DNA of 64,000 bases from NCBI GenBank assembly GCA_007258455.2, contig VDFB02000003.1, positions 42,969,986 through 43,033,985 on the forward strand, read 5' to 3'. Every line of letters begins with the position of its first letter. The first letter of the stretch is position 1. The DNA comes from Sequoia sempervirens (Eukaryota > Streptophyta > Pinopsida > Cupressales > Cupressaceae). Shown here in pieces: positions 35,601 through 47,895 of this stretch. The notes beneath the pieces were generated by a model. That model was not told where the DNA came from. It did no database searches and saw only the letters and a list, made by a program, of their open reading frames with translations. A program made the translations under genes and the position numbers.

Positions 35601-38600
35601 ATTCGGTTAAAGCAATTGATAGAGTTATTTCAGGTTTCCAAGCAGACATGATTTTTTCGACAGTTTTGGCAGTCAACATTCATGTTACATTTATTGTGTT
35701 TGTTGAGTAAAATCTTATGATGACAACCCACAGCTTAATTTAATGTGCTTCATTCAAACTTTCGTATATATCTAGGCTTTTCTTGATCAGGGACATGTTT
35801 TTAGTCCCGAACATGAGGAAGAGAGACGTCAAATTAGGTGCGAGAACGTATTAGATGAGATTTATCTGTATTATCGAAGGAGCTATTTACTCTAGAGTTG
35901 GAAAACAATATCGCTTCACAATGCATTCGGGCAGTAAGCACCAATATCTTCCTTTGGGCTTCTGGCAAGTCCTGATATGTTTTGCATAGATCTAGTTTTG
36001 TCTAGCTCTTTTCAACATAATACTATTGCAAAACTTTTTGATTTACAATGTACAAAAGTGCGAAAGTAAAAAGCAGCAGAACCCTAAAAGACATTATAAT
36101 TGGTAACGATGCTATTCCATCAGTGGAACATGATTGAGATAGGGTTCATGACAGCAGGATTTTATTTGCCCTTTGCAATGGTCTGCATTTTAGCGAGACT
36201 TTTCGTAACCACGAGACAATTAGAGTGCAAATTTCTGTGAGATTAAATTAATTTCCGACCAAACAAATTAAAGTCTTGTTTGAATGTGGCAATTATTTTG
36301 CTTTTTTATTAAAAAAGAGTGAGACAGGAAGACTACTATGTCTATATATTTCGCTTTTTATTGGATGAACACCAAGGGCAAAGATGGACAAAGTGAATAG
36401 AATACTCTGTAAAGAAATATATGCCTGGAACTTGCATAGTATATGCTATTGACGTTTACCCATTAAAAACTAATAAATTAGGGATATTACATTCAACTAA
36501 TTCAAAAGAACAGTAAGATATATTTTATATTTTCATTAAATTAAAATAGAGAAAAAGTAGATTGAGACATATTTATAAGCAACATTCGCTTGTAATTTGA
36601 TGACCACTCTTACTCAGGCAATCTTTGTCCATGTGAAATTTTTGTTTTCTTAGTAAGACCAGGAAGACTACAATGCCCAAGATGTTGAAATTTTCAATAA
36701 TTTTTGAGAAGGATGGATTTGATTATATTAAAACTGAGAAAAGAGACACATGCGAGTACAGTGCTTTTTGTAAAGAACATTTGCTTCTGACTTGACATAC
36801 ACTTTTATTGAGGGAGATAAATATAAAATGTTATAATACTTTAAACTCTTCATAACTTAAATAAACTATTTGATCTGAAACAGAGGATATCAACATACTT
36901 TAAAGACAAAATGAATGAATTTTTATTACTTTCGACTAAGATGGACTCGTCCCGCATTTTTGTCTATCTTGTTTACCCTTTTTATGAAAAATAAAGTGCT
37001 TAAAAAAATCTTGCAGGTCTCAAAACCATGACTTGCTGATATCAGCCATGTTATCCAACTGCGTCATCTTTAAGGGAATATAAAAAGCTCTATGTTGCAG
37101 TCTTTATAGTAGAATACAAAATACTTATGCCTGTGACCTCATGATCTGTCCATTTAAAAAGCAAGGGCAGAAGTTATGCTTTGAATGAAACATCCATATC
37201 ACATATGTGTATCAATTTTTGTTTTAGAAGGTAAAGACAAGCAAGAAGGCGCACTTTTTTTCTAAGAATCTGAAAAAGAGCTGTTGAGATAACTGAACAT
37301 GAGAACGCATGTGCCTGTTAGAACGTTTGGGTATTGATGTGGACGATACTGTAAAGTTAATAGTTTATACACTGTTGTGGATGTCGTTTGTGCTATGCTC
37401 TTAACACATGTCAATCCAAATAGGTCTGCAAGATAGGTATAGAGAACACATCATCGCATAAGGTAAGCTTAGACCATTAAAATTGAATTTAACTGCATAT
37501 GCTCTTAACATCACTAAAAGAAGGAAACCAAAGTTCAATATGTTATTTCCAACACCGTTTTAAATCTGGACAAGTAGCTCAACTCTTAAAATAAGATAAA
37601 ATAATAGATTAACCGAAAGTTTAGAAAAAGATTAAGATGTGTGAGAGACTTTAAAACAAAAGAAAGTAACCAAAAGGTTAGGAAAAAGCTTAAGATGTGA
37701 CAATTAAAAAGCCTATTAAAATGATTAAGATGCTATCCAAAAAAAAAAGCGTAGGGAAGTAAAAATAAGATATGACATATAGTTTGAATAATTTAAACTA
37801 TAATTATTATTTTTTATTTATGAAAATAAATAATATAAGTTTATATTTCTTTTTATTTTTATATTTGAATAGAAAAATAATATATGCTTTTTGATTATTA
37901 AGTTGTGGATTTTTGTAGGATCCACTTTTGAGATTAAAAATTATAGAAAGAGACAAAGTTTAGAAGATTATTAATACTTTTGCAAAATGCCAATATTGAT
38001 AATGATTCACACCACTAAGATCATGATATCAACCACAACAAAATAGAAAAACCTCTACCCCCTCACTTGTTACATAGGGTTGAGCTTGACTAACATGTTT
38101 ACCAAGCATACCCTTGTTAGTTTTGTGGCATGGTGTTAACTAAAACTTGGTACTTGTTCTACATTCCTTTTGGTGTAATGGAAAAGACTTAAGGTTAGGG
38201 TTGTTACTATTGGTGGCCATTATTGCCATTTTCTAGACTTACATGTTTGATTTTCTTGCTTGTATTGTAGCCCATATTGCTGTAACAGAGGTCTTATGAC
38301 CCTGATAGTTTGTATTCCAAGTTTTTTTACTTATTTCGTTAAGGGAATAATAAAAGTTGCATATTTCTTTTCCTTGAATTTTTGTTGTTTGTGTAACATT
38401 GTGTTTATGGGAGAGTTCCCTTCACCATCTCGTATGTTAGCCTCTACTATCTCATCTATTATCTCATAGGGTAATCTTGGTACTATGACTTCTATGGTTC
38501 CACTACTTCAAAATAGAAAAAATGGCATCCACAAAAATATGGTTTATTTTTTATACTTTTGCACTATCATTAAGGATATGCAATCCTTGCTTACATTTTT

Positions 38601-39479
38601 GTTTGTAAATTTTTGAAAATTCCCTAGTATATTTTATGGAAGGATATACTTTAGTGAAGTGTTTGACATGCTTATTTATTTGTGATGATATTGTGGTATC
38701 TTAAATCCAAAGAAAACCCCCATATGTGGGTAATCTTATCATAAAATAAAAAGTGAAGTATATGATTAAGGAACCATATCTAAACCAGTAATTTGTGTTC
38801 ATTGTTTAGTCTAGGTTATCTAGAAATTATTCTCACAAAACCTCTTCCAAATCATACTTCTTGTTGATAATCATTTAATATTCTATAAATATCCAATATT
38901 CCTTGTTTTCAAATTCTCTCTATTAGTGTAGTACATTTTGTGAGCTATCCCTATTGTTGCATACCACACACTAGGGTTTGTAATATCCTCCACCATCAAG
39001 TATCTTCCATTGAAGGTTGCGCTAGTAATTTCTATCACTTACTTAGTTTTACTTTCTCCTTAGAGGGGAGTTATCATACAAACTAGTTATTACCTTAATT
39101 GCTTTATAGTGATCTTGTTGACACTTTGTGCCACCCCCTCTTTTCTAGCATGATCCATTAATTAAAACTAATATGAGAAAACCCCAAATGGCTTATCATG
39201 CTCAGGTATGCCTCTATTAGTTGCCTTTCATCTTGCCAAGCTTTGGTTTAAAACCCTAAACCCCAAGTATGAGCGTGTATGCACTTTTTTCCTAATCGTG
39301 CATTGACTACCTACCGCCCACTGCCCCTCACTTATGTTACAACCTTATGCTTGGCGCTTGTTCATTTACCGTCCCCCTCCACCTAGGGTTACTACTTTAG
39401 CCAAGCACCATAATAATTTATTAAAAGCCTGTCTAATGTTTGCACACCTTCTTGCATGAATATTTTATAAAGCAAAGTA
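35601..39479. other. Gene-free AT-rich region downstream of PIP5K
   Basis: No coding region or RNA gene is supported. Bases about 37740-37930 are very AT-rich. The chance frame at 38260-38469 has no domain. Nothing resembles a complete mobile element. Confidence 0.45.
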
Positions 39480-40330
39480 CCCCCTGCGGAATCAATCAAA
39501 TGTTAACAGGTGGCACCAATCTACTGGATTCTGTAGTTCCGTGGGGAATTTTATATTAAAGGCTAAGCTAGTTGCATAACCGTGAGGTTAATCAAACATT
39601 GGCATAGATCCATTGGTTTCTGCCATTTCGCAAAGTCTTTCTTAGTGGGCCCAAAGTTGTCCATGGAAGCACGAAAAAGTGCCACGTGGAATTTTGAGCA
39701 TCGCTAGCAGAAGTGGGGACCATTGGAGGACCCCACCGAGTCCACATGGAAAGTTTTTGAGGTATTCTACCATTTCACTGAGCCCTTTTGGATGGAAGCA
39801 CTAGTGTGTTGTAGAAGTGCAAAGAGAGGACATGTGGCAAATTTTCAAATGAGGTACCATTGGGGGATCCCACCGAGTCCATGTGGTAAGTTTCTGAGGC
39901 ATTCCCTCGTTCCACTGAGTCTCTTAAGGCGAGACCACCATCATGCTTTGAAACCGTGGAAAATTACCACATGGCATTTTAGGTGTTGCTAGCAGCTGTA
40001 GAACTAGTGGCAAACCCTACCTCACCACATGACATGTTTTCATTTCTTTCCTCCATTTCGTGGAACATTTCAAAGAAGGCTTACATAAGGTTGCAAAAGT
40101 GCGAGAGGAGGACAAGTGTTGAGTCCTAAGGCACAAATCAAGTGACACATGACATAATCTCAGACACCCGCAAAAACTTAGGGTACACCCACTTTCTAAA
40201 TGTGGAGATGTAGATGGTTGCCACAAAAAAAGTTTCAAGGTATTTTTCCCTTCCACAAAGCTCCTTAAGGAAGACCCACCACCAATCTATCGAAGCGTGG
40301 GACGGTGACACGTGACTTGGAATGCAATGT
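39480..40330. repeat. Degenerate tandem repeat, period about 137 bp
   Basis: Units share a CCCACCGAGTCCA(C/T) word, then TGG(A/T)AAGTTT(T/C)TGAGG(T/C)ATTC and CACTGAG(C/T)C. The two best copies start at about 39729 and 39866. Weaker copies with CCATTTCG(C/T)(A/G) occur on each side, with (A/T)GAAGC and ACATG(T/G)(G/C)A words. Local GC content is higher than in the surroundings. No gene is recognisable; the origin is unknown. Confidence 0.55.
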
Positions 40331-41162
40331 GGCAGCGTCCGGTTAAGTCGCGAGGAGGCCTTCACTTCACAAAGGAAAATCTTCATGCTAGCCATCAATC
40401 TTATGTTATGCTTCCATATCAATGATTGCGTTTTAAACTTGATAAAGTAACCCATGGCATTGATCTTAGCCCTCCATCTCTGATCGAATGGTCAAAATTC
40501 AAATTTCTTAAATGACAAGCCTCACCAGTTCGCGAGAGCAATTGTAGTTATAGTTGAGCGACATTTTCAACTACCAAGATTGGATTTCCTCATTACAGGG
40601 TTCATTCTTCATGGGTTTCCACGTTGCATTCAATGCAAAAGTGACACCCATGCTCTTTTATGTGTTTTAGAGACATTCCTTCTGTAATAGATCGGATTTC
40701 ATGAGTATTTCATGGGAGTCTTTAACTTTTCACTTATAGAGCATTCAATTCAAAGATATGGCATGCCTATCAAGGTCCTCTAGGTCTATCTTCTGCATAG
40801 AATTTGATGATCAACTCCTCTGCTCTCGATCTGATCGAATTTCCTCTAAATTGCTAACCCTAGTAGGGTTAGGGTTTGGTCCGAAATCATCTCAGTTATG
40901 CTTGAACTATAAAGGCAACAATTATATTCATCCTAAGGGTTCTTCCTTTAGATCCTTTAGGGTTTTTATTTGGAAGACATTGTATTTTTCACATTCTGCA
41001 ACTGCAAAGGGGTTTGTGTAGGATCGTGGGGGTCCAAAAAGTGGTGATATGAAAAAGACATTTTTTACTTGCCCAAAAATGGAAAAAATCACTTTGAATT
41101 TTTCTAGGTTTGGATAGAAAGTACATGGTGCCATAGTAAGCACCAAAGAAAAATGGAAATCT

Positions 41163-41404
41163 GTTCAAAACGGAAATCCATTCAAAACAAATATCAATTC
41201 AAAACGAAAATTTGTTGAAAACGGATATCTGTTGAAAATGGAAATCCGTTCAAAACGAGAATCTGTTCAAAACGAAAATCTGTACAAAACGGATATATGT
41301 TCAAAATGGAAATCCATTCAAAACAAATATCCGTTCCAAAACAAATATCTGATACTAAATGAATATTTGTTCTAAAATGGATATTCGTTTAGGAATGGAT
41401 ATCC
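41163..41404. repeat. 17-bp minisatellite switching to 18-bp units
   Basis: Ten consecutive 17-bp units of the form (G/A)TTCAAAACGGAAATCC (41163-41332) are followed by four 18-bp units (41333-41404) with one extra base near the middle. Lengths add up exactly to 242 bases. It sits just before an AT-only tract and the LTR at 41530. Confidence 0.85.
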
Positions 41405-41429
41405 ATAGTATTCAAATCATAAAAAAAGT

Positions 41430-41529
41430 ATTGAAAGTTATTATTATATATTAATCTATATATTGTCTATAATATATTATATTATATAATATAATAATAT
41501 ATAGTATAATAATATATATTATATAATAA
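41430..41529. repeat. AT-only low-complexity tract
   Basis: About 100 bases made almost entirely of TATA/ATAATA words, partly self-complementary, immediately before the LTR start. It could be an insertion-prone or unstable site; no function can be read. Confidence 0.7.
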
Positions 41530-42760
41530 TTTAGACATGTAAAATTGACGTACCACTTATCACACACCCGAAATGACATTTTCACATCATCAACATCATT
41601 ATCATTAAACATCAATGAATTTCACATCAATTACATCTGAAACCCTAATTTACCCTATTAATTCAATAATGCAACATTATTTAATTAATTCACTTTTTCA
41701 CCATTTTTGACTAATTAAATAAATTCCATTTATTTAATAAAGTCCTAAAACCCTATTTCTACTATTAATTGAATAATGCAACATTATTTAATTAATTCAC
41801 GTTTTATCATTTTGACCAATTAAATAAATTAAATCTGATTAGTTAAATAACACCAATTATTTAATTACGTCGCTAAACCACTTTATTTCCCTAAGTCGAT
41901 TGAATTATTAAATCATAATAATTTAACTCACTTTCCCTCCAAATTCAAATAATTTGAATAAACTATTCAAATCCTCATCAAAAATCAAATCAAACTAATG
42001 CAACTTTGTTTGCAAAAATCAAATTTGATTTGCACATTCAACTCCAAAATGAATTAATTAAATCAATTAATTAATCATTCTCAACCACTTTTTTGATTAA
42101 GTAAATTATGATCCCTTGATTTCTCAATCTATTCCTAATAGATCGATCTATTCTTCAATCCTATTGAAGGCTCAAATTGATTTCTTCAATTCCACAGATT
42201 ATTCAATCTATCTCTCAATCCCAAAGATTATTCAATCTATTTCTTCAATCACACAAATTGTGTAATCTCTTTTGCATAGATTATTCATCTCTCAACATCT
42301 TTTGACCGTTGATTTTGATTCCACATTGTTTAATTTTGATCGTCCATTTCAAATCACAATTTATATATAACAAACCTCTTTCCTCACAAAAAAGGATTGA
42401 AGAATCAACATCATTTGCACAACAAAGTACTGCCAATATTCCTAATCACCATTAGCAAAACTTCAATATTTCTTCAATCAACCAACACACACATCAAAGC
42501 TTCTCAAATGCAACAAATGGAGGCTTCACAATGATATGAACAATCTGACATCATGCAAACACACTTCGACATGGGATGGTAACTTCTCTTTTGCTTTGAA
42601 TTTCATTGTGATAATCGTAGGATTTCAATTATGTTTTCAATAGCTTAGAAAGTCATTTCATGAATGTAGGAATAGATCTAAATTAGTTGTTTTTTATTTA
42701 GATTATATTATATTTCAATTGCTTTTATCTTGTTTAGACTATGATTTTCCCCCTCACACA
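41530..42760 (+). mobile_element. 5' LTR of a Ty3/gypsy-type element
   Basis: Starts TTTAGACATGTAAAATTGAC, a one-base-eroded version of the TGTAGACACATAAAATTGAC start at 6077, and ends CCCCCTCACACA. A TATATATAA at about 42362-42370 fits a U3 promoter. A PBS-like block follows directly, and the gag at 46103-48980 on the same strand belongs to this element. No 3' LTR is visible before the gap, so the element is cut off or continues in missing sequence. Confidence 0.65.
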
Positions 42761-42780
42761 TTTTGGCACGCCCGATGGGA
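42761..42780 (+). promoter_or_regulatory. Primer-binding-site-like block
   Basis: TTTTGGCACGCCCGATGGGA directly after the LTR. Plant gypsy elements commonly have a TTTTGGCGCC...GGGG-type block here, complementary to a tRNA 3' end. The tRNA is not identified. The related minus-strand element has the corresponding CCCCCTATGGGATG. Confidence 0.5.
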
Positions 42781-45700
42781 CCAAGGTCTTAAATACTAAC
42801 GGTTTTATGAGTTTAAATTGAAGTTGTAGGTTTCAAAAATACTTTTGAGAAATTTTCATGCACTGTTCTAGAAATTTTTGCATTTTCCTGTCAAAGATTC
42901 TACGCACTTGACCCTGGAATCTGCACATTTGACCATGAAACCTACACATTTGTATTTTTTCAATGCATTTGACTGATGACAGAGGGAGCACTTGCAATTT
43001 TTCTGTGCTTTTTCTCTTTGATAGAGGGCGCACTTGCTGATTTTCCTACGCTTTTGCTCTGTCAAACCTATGTCAGATTTGCAAATTGAAATTTGATTTT
43101 TACACTAACAGATGCCTAATTTGAATGTGTGATAGGTATTAATGTTTGTGTATGGAGGATCAAGAAACCACTAACACCTTTTTATGTAGGGAAGATGAAC
43201 GATCAAAGAACTCTAGATTTACAATGCTTTTTAAAGTTAGGAATCTTTAATTTTGATGCATAAAAAGAACAACACATTTTATTTTTTGGCTGTCCTAAAA
43301 ATTGAACCATTTCAATGCTTTGTAAATTAGGGATCCTTCGTTTTGGTGCATAAAAAGAACAACACAAATGAACACTTCATTTTTGGGTGCTTCTAAAATT
43401 GAACCATTTCAAAGCTTTCTAAACTTAGGAATTTCCATTTGGTGCATAAAAAGAACAACACACAATTCAATTTGGTGCTCTAAAAAGTTTTTAAACTTTT
43501 AAAAGTAACACTTGAATGCTTGATTTCTGTTTAAATGACCAAAATGACTTTTCTTTTGTTGACGTACGCTCACATTTGTTTTTGTTGACCAAATAAGACC
43601 AAGATCAATTTAGAAACACTCAAAGTTTGGGCTTAAAAATGAACAAATAATTCATTTTTTTTGCACCTTTTCTATGATGTTGACTGATATCTAGAACACT
43701 TCCATTGGATGTAATTAAAAGGAACCTTTGTTATGCTTTTCAAACATTATTTTGGGGATAACACCACTCAAGGTGGTTAAAAAGAATCAAATTGATATGA
43801 ATTGTATGTTGTACATTCAATGTTTGACAAGCTAGATAGTTGTCTTCTCCCCCCGCACCTTTTGGCGATCTTGGGTGAGCGAAAACATCTTGAGCTTTGC
43901 ACCTTTATTTTCAAAGCATAACTTTTAGAGGTCCTACCTATTAAGACACATCCTGCACTAGAGAACTCATAGGCGACCCAAGCGGTACTCTCGTTTTGGA
44001 CCGCTATATAAATAATTGTGGGTGTGAGGAAAGTTCTCACCCATCGGGTGCTACTGGCCTATACAGACGTCAGTCTCCCCCAGTATCCGTGTGATAAATA
44101 AAAACCTGCAAGGGCTGGGAGGCCTCTTAATTGAGAAAAATGCCACATTTATAGGGATTCAAAAATAATAATCCCAAAACATTACTAAGAGCCAAATGTT
44201 TTAGAAGCTACCCCTTTATCCAAAAACATTCTTTGAAAGTGGTGCATCAAAATTTACTTTTGAGAAGTTACTTGCCATGTCTGACTTCAGGCCCACGCCA
44301 TAAGTTGCATGTAAAATCATCCCTTTCGGGCATGCTGCAGGCCTACCTAAAAGGATGGTTTCTATCTCTAGGGTTGTAAATGTTTGTTTATGTAAAACTT
44401 TCCAAAAACATTCAAAAAAAATTTGACATCAAACTCTATGCTTTATCTAAAAAGAATATATCAGAACAAACACTAAACATGATGGTTGAAATCGCAAACC
44501 CTTTGAATTAGTGTATGCTTTTAAGAGAAGCCCTATATTTGCACTCCTTGAAGGTTTTTGAATATTCAGGCTTCAATTTTAGGCTGCATTGGATCAAAGT
44601 AAAAATTTAGAAACTATGGCTTGGGTGTCATGATTTCACAACTTGAATCCATAGACATGAAGGTCACACAAAGTCCATGCTTTTTGAGTCAGTCAAGTAT
44701 TATTGTATCACTTTCCATACTCAAAACACAGAGAAATTGAGGAAAAACCAACTTAAACTTGCAAAAATCCAGAGAAAGATTGCTCAAACTAGAAACAAAA
44801 CACATAGAGACCGCCTTTGCACAAAATTCCAGCGCAGTTGCTAAGAATTCATTACATTTGCTCCATGTCCCAAAAACTTCACTGATGAAAATCAGTTGCA
44901 TTTGACAGAATCTGTGTACTTGATGTGGAACCTGCGCACTTGCTTGTTTTTGCTCGCACTTGCTTCCCATAAACTAACACACTTGCCAATAATCTGCTCG
45001 CACTTGCCATAATAGCTCACTTTTTGACTAAGTGAGCACCACATTTGACAGAAACACACAAAGGCCGCACTTGCAAAATATCAGCGCACTTCGTTCTTAG
45101 AAACCCACACACTTGACAAAATTTAGGGCATAGTTGATAAATTTGGCTGATATTGCTCACAATATGTTGCTTTTGCTAAAAACACCTCACTTCTACTCTA
45201 TCCTGCTAAAAATAAAAAAAATGAATCAAAGCTTCTTACATGATCCTTGTTCGAACAAAACAATTGGAAACCCAGATAAGTCATATAGTCCTTCATCCAC
45301 CCTCAACATCCATCCTATTTTTGGAAATTAGAATAAAAACAAACCTGGATTATTCCCTCACTCATACTTCTAAGATATCAACAATTACTTGGAACTTGCA
45401 GATAGTTCAAGTAAGCTTTTCCACAACATATCCTCTAGAAGGAGAAGTGAGATATCAATCCAAGTCCTTCAATATTTTGACTCCCAATGTTAGTACCACC
45501 TCCAAATAACACTCAAACCTTAGGGTCTTGAGCTTCATAACAAACCATATCAAAATATCCATGCTTTCACCATATGACCATTTGGCATTCGACTGCTCCC
45601 ATTCAACAATCAAACCTTATAGCACCAATCCTCCAACCAAGTCTTACAGACATTGAAGGTGAACAAATTGATACCTTTAGCAGTTTAAGGACCTTCACAT

Positions 45701-46102
45701 TTGAGAAAAATGAAACATCCAACTAGTGGAGAAACATAGCAAACATCTTAGATGAAGAGGAAGAGAAAGTAGACCTAACATTTGGAAGACATGTGTTGCC
45801 ACCTCTTGCATGGCAATAGATATACATCCATCATGATCTCTAACAAGAGCAAAATCCTTAAGCAGAAATCTATACTCTGGCTTTCAAAGAACTGTCCTAC
45901 TAAAAAGTTTTCCAAAGGGTACATCTTGAGAAGATATCACACTCGTCAAAATCAAGTAGACCATTTCTATTTTTCGCTTCTCAATGGGCCAACCACCGGT
46001 AGATCTAATGCACTGAAAATCCAAAAAAGAAAAAAAGCACTTTCATTTCCCTTAAAACAAAAAATCCAAAAAAAAAACATTATTTTTCCGTAGATAGGAG
46101 TC
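42781..46102 (+). other. Long untranslated leader of the gypsy-type element
   Basis: No intact gene. The leader holds short scattered repeats of a (C)GCACTTG(C/A) word (about 42895-43040 and again 44930-45110). It also has an AGGCCTCTTAATTGAG stretch (about 44118) shared in reverse orientation with 8956. A 3.3 kb leader before gag is long but known in large plant gypsy elements. Confidence 0.45.
43230..43470. repeat. Three-copy tandem repeat, about 90-96 bp
   Basis: TGCATAAAAAGAACAACACA recurs with starts near 43257, 43347 and 43443. Each copy is separated by similar text with CTAAAA(A)TTGAACCATTTCAA and (A/G)(G/T)GGATC/GGAAT words. It lies in the leader of the gypsy-type element. Confidence 0.75.
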
Positions 46103-46829
46103 ATGAAAACGTTCACAAAATCTTGGCAGTTGTTTATGACAACTACAAGATCACAACATAGGAAAAACATGGAAGCAAGCAAGAACAATGCTAGCATCCC
46201 ACTAGCAAACACCACAAATGATGAAGGTGGCCCATGGGGCTATAGACCAAGCGACCTTGAAACACCCCCAAAAAGACCTATGTATAGAGACACATTTAGT
46301 AAGGAAGAGCTAAACCAAAACCAACATGAAGTGATAGAACAAAACAACCAAGACCCAAAAAGAGTAATCATAGAGGAGGTAGATACTAAGGAGGAGATAA
46401 ATGATGAGGAACTATTTGAGCATTCCAACAACCCCAAGGTGCTCAAACTAATGGACAAATTGTTGAGAAAGGACCCAAATTCATATTTCTTTAAGTTAGC
46501 ACAAAGTGGTGCTAAACTACTAGTATATTTTAATGTGGAGGCCCTTAAGGATCCTAATCTTATTCCCTTAGGGGATAACTCAGTTGTGAGACAAATAACC
46601 AAACCCACAGAGATTTCAAACATGCCACATGTATTATCACAAGCTAGTGGTCAAACCAAGGAAAACCCCTTGTACAGAAAACCAACTTAGATCGAACAAG
46701 TGGTAGTGGCACAACAGTATCAAGGAGGTCCATCCCAGTACATATCGCAAAGCAACAATCCACCTCCCAGACAATATGTACCTCAAAACACCTTGAATGT
46801 TGACCCTTCCCAAAACACACAGTACCACC

Positions 46830-46998
46830 AACAAGGTGGACCACAGGGTCCCCTTCCAAATTAGTACCACCAACAAGGTGGACCACAGGGTCCCCTTCTG
46901 AATCAGTACCATCAACAAGGTGGACCACAGGGTCCCCTTCTGAATCAATACAACCAACAAGGTGGACCACAGGGTCCCCTTCCATACCAGTCCCAAAA
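46830..46998 (+). repeat. 42-bp (14-residue) tandem repeat in gag
   Basis: Four units with repeat starts at about 46835, 46877, 46919 and 46961 (AGGTGGACCACAGGGTCCCC), encoding QQGGPQGPL(L/P)NQY(H/N). One unit has TAG where its neighbours have CAG (46862). It joins the 33-residue array on its 3' side, and both share QQG(G/V)P(Q/H)G. Confidence 0.85.
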
Positions 46999-47003
46999 AC
47001 AAG

Positions 47004-47895
47004 GTGTGCCATAGGGCACCCTTCTTCAGTCGTTCCATCAACAAGGTAACCTGCCAACACACCATTAGGGAAACCTTCAGTATAGTCTATCCTAGCAACA
47101 AGGTGTGCCACATGGTACTCTTCTTTAGTCTCCCCATCAACAAGGTAACCCACCAATGCACCATCAAGGAAACCTTCAGTATAGTCCAACTCAATAGCAA
47201 GGTGTGCCACATGGTACCCTTCTTCAGTTGTCCCATCAACAAGGTAACCCACCAATGTACCATCAAGGAAACCTTTAGTATAATCCTTCTCAGCAACAAG
47301 GTATGCCACATGGTACCCTTCTTTAATCATACGATCAACAACGTAACCCACCAACACACCATCAGGGAAACCTTCAATATAGTCCTTCTCAGTAGCAAGG
47401 TGTGCCACATGGTACCCTTCTTCAATCATCACATCAATAAGATAACCCACCAACGCACCATCAAAGAAACCTTCAGTATAGTCCTTCCCAGTAGCAAGGT
47501 GTACCACATGGTACCCTTCTTCAGTTGTCCCATCAACAAGGTAATCTACCAATGCACCATTAGGGAACCTTCAGTATAGTCCTTCCCAGTAGTAAGGTGT
47601 GCCACATGCTACCCTTCTTTAGTTGTCCCAACAACAAGGTAACCCGCCAACACACCATCAAGAAAACCTTCAATGTAGTCCATCCTAGCAACAAGGTGTG
47701 CCACAAGGAACCCTTATTCAATCATCCAATCAACAAGGTAACTCACCAACACACCATCATGGAAACCTTCAGTATATTTCATTCTAACAAGGTGTGCCAC
47801 AAGGCATCCTTCTTCAGTCGTCCCATCAACAAGGTAACCCATCAACGCACCATCAGGGAAACCTTCAGCATAGTGTGCCACAGGGCACTCCTCCC
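47004..47895 (+). repeat. 99-bp (33-residue) tandem repeat in gag
   Basis: Word AGGTGTGCCACATGGTAC recurs with GG starts at 47102, 47201, 47300, 47399, 47498, 47596, 47695 and 47791, a 99-bp period with single units of 98 and 96. The coding sense reads QQGVPHGTLLQS, HQQGNPPMHHQGNLQYSPSQ. It is Gln/His/Pro-rich and probably unstructured. Many units have TAG or TAA at positions that are CAG or CAA in sister units. Confidence 0.88.

Noticed and set aside
46644..47552. Minus-strand 302-codon protein with GTTEEGYHVVHLA-type repeats
   Set aside because: It is the antisense reading of the gag repeat array. The plus-strand frame has homology to the minus-strand gag remnant and leads into the capsid domain; the absence of stops on the minus strand follows from the 99-bp period.
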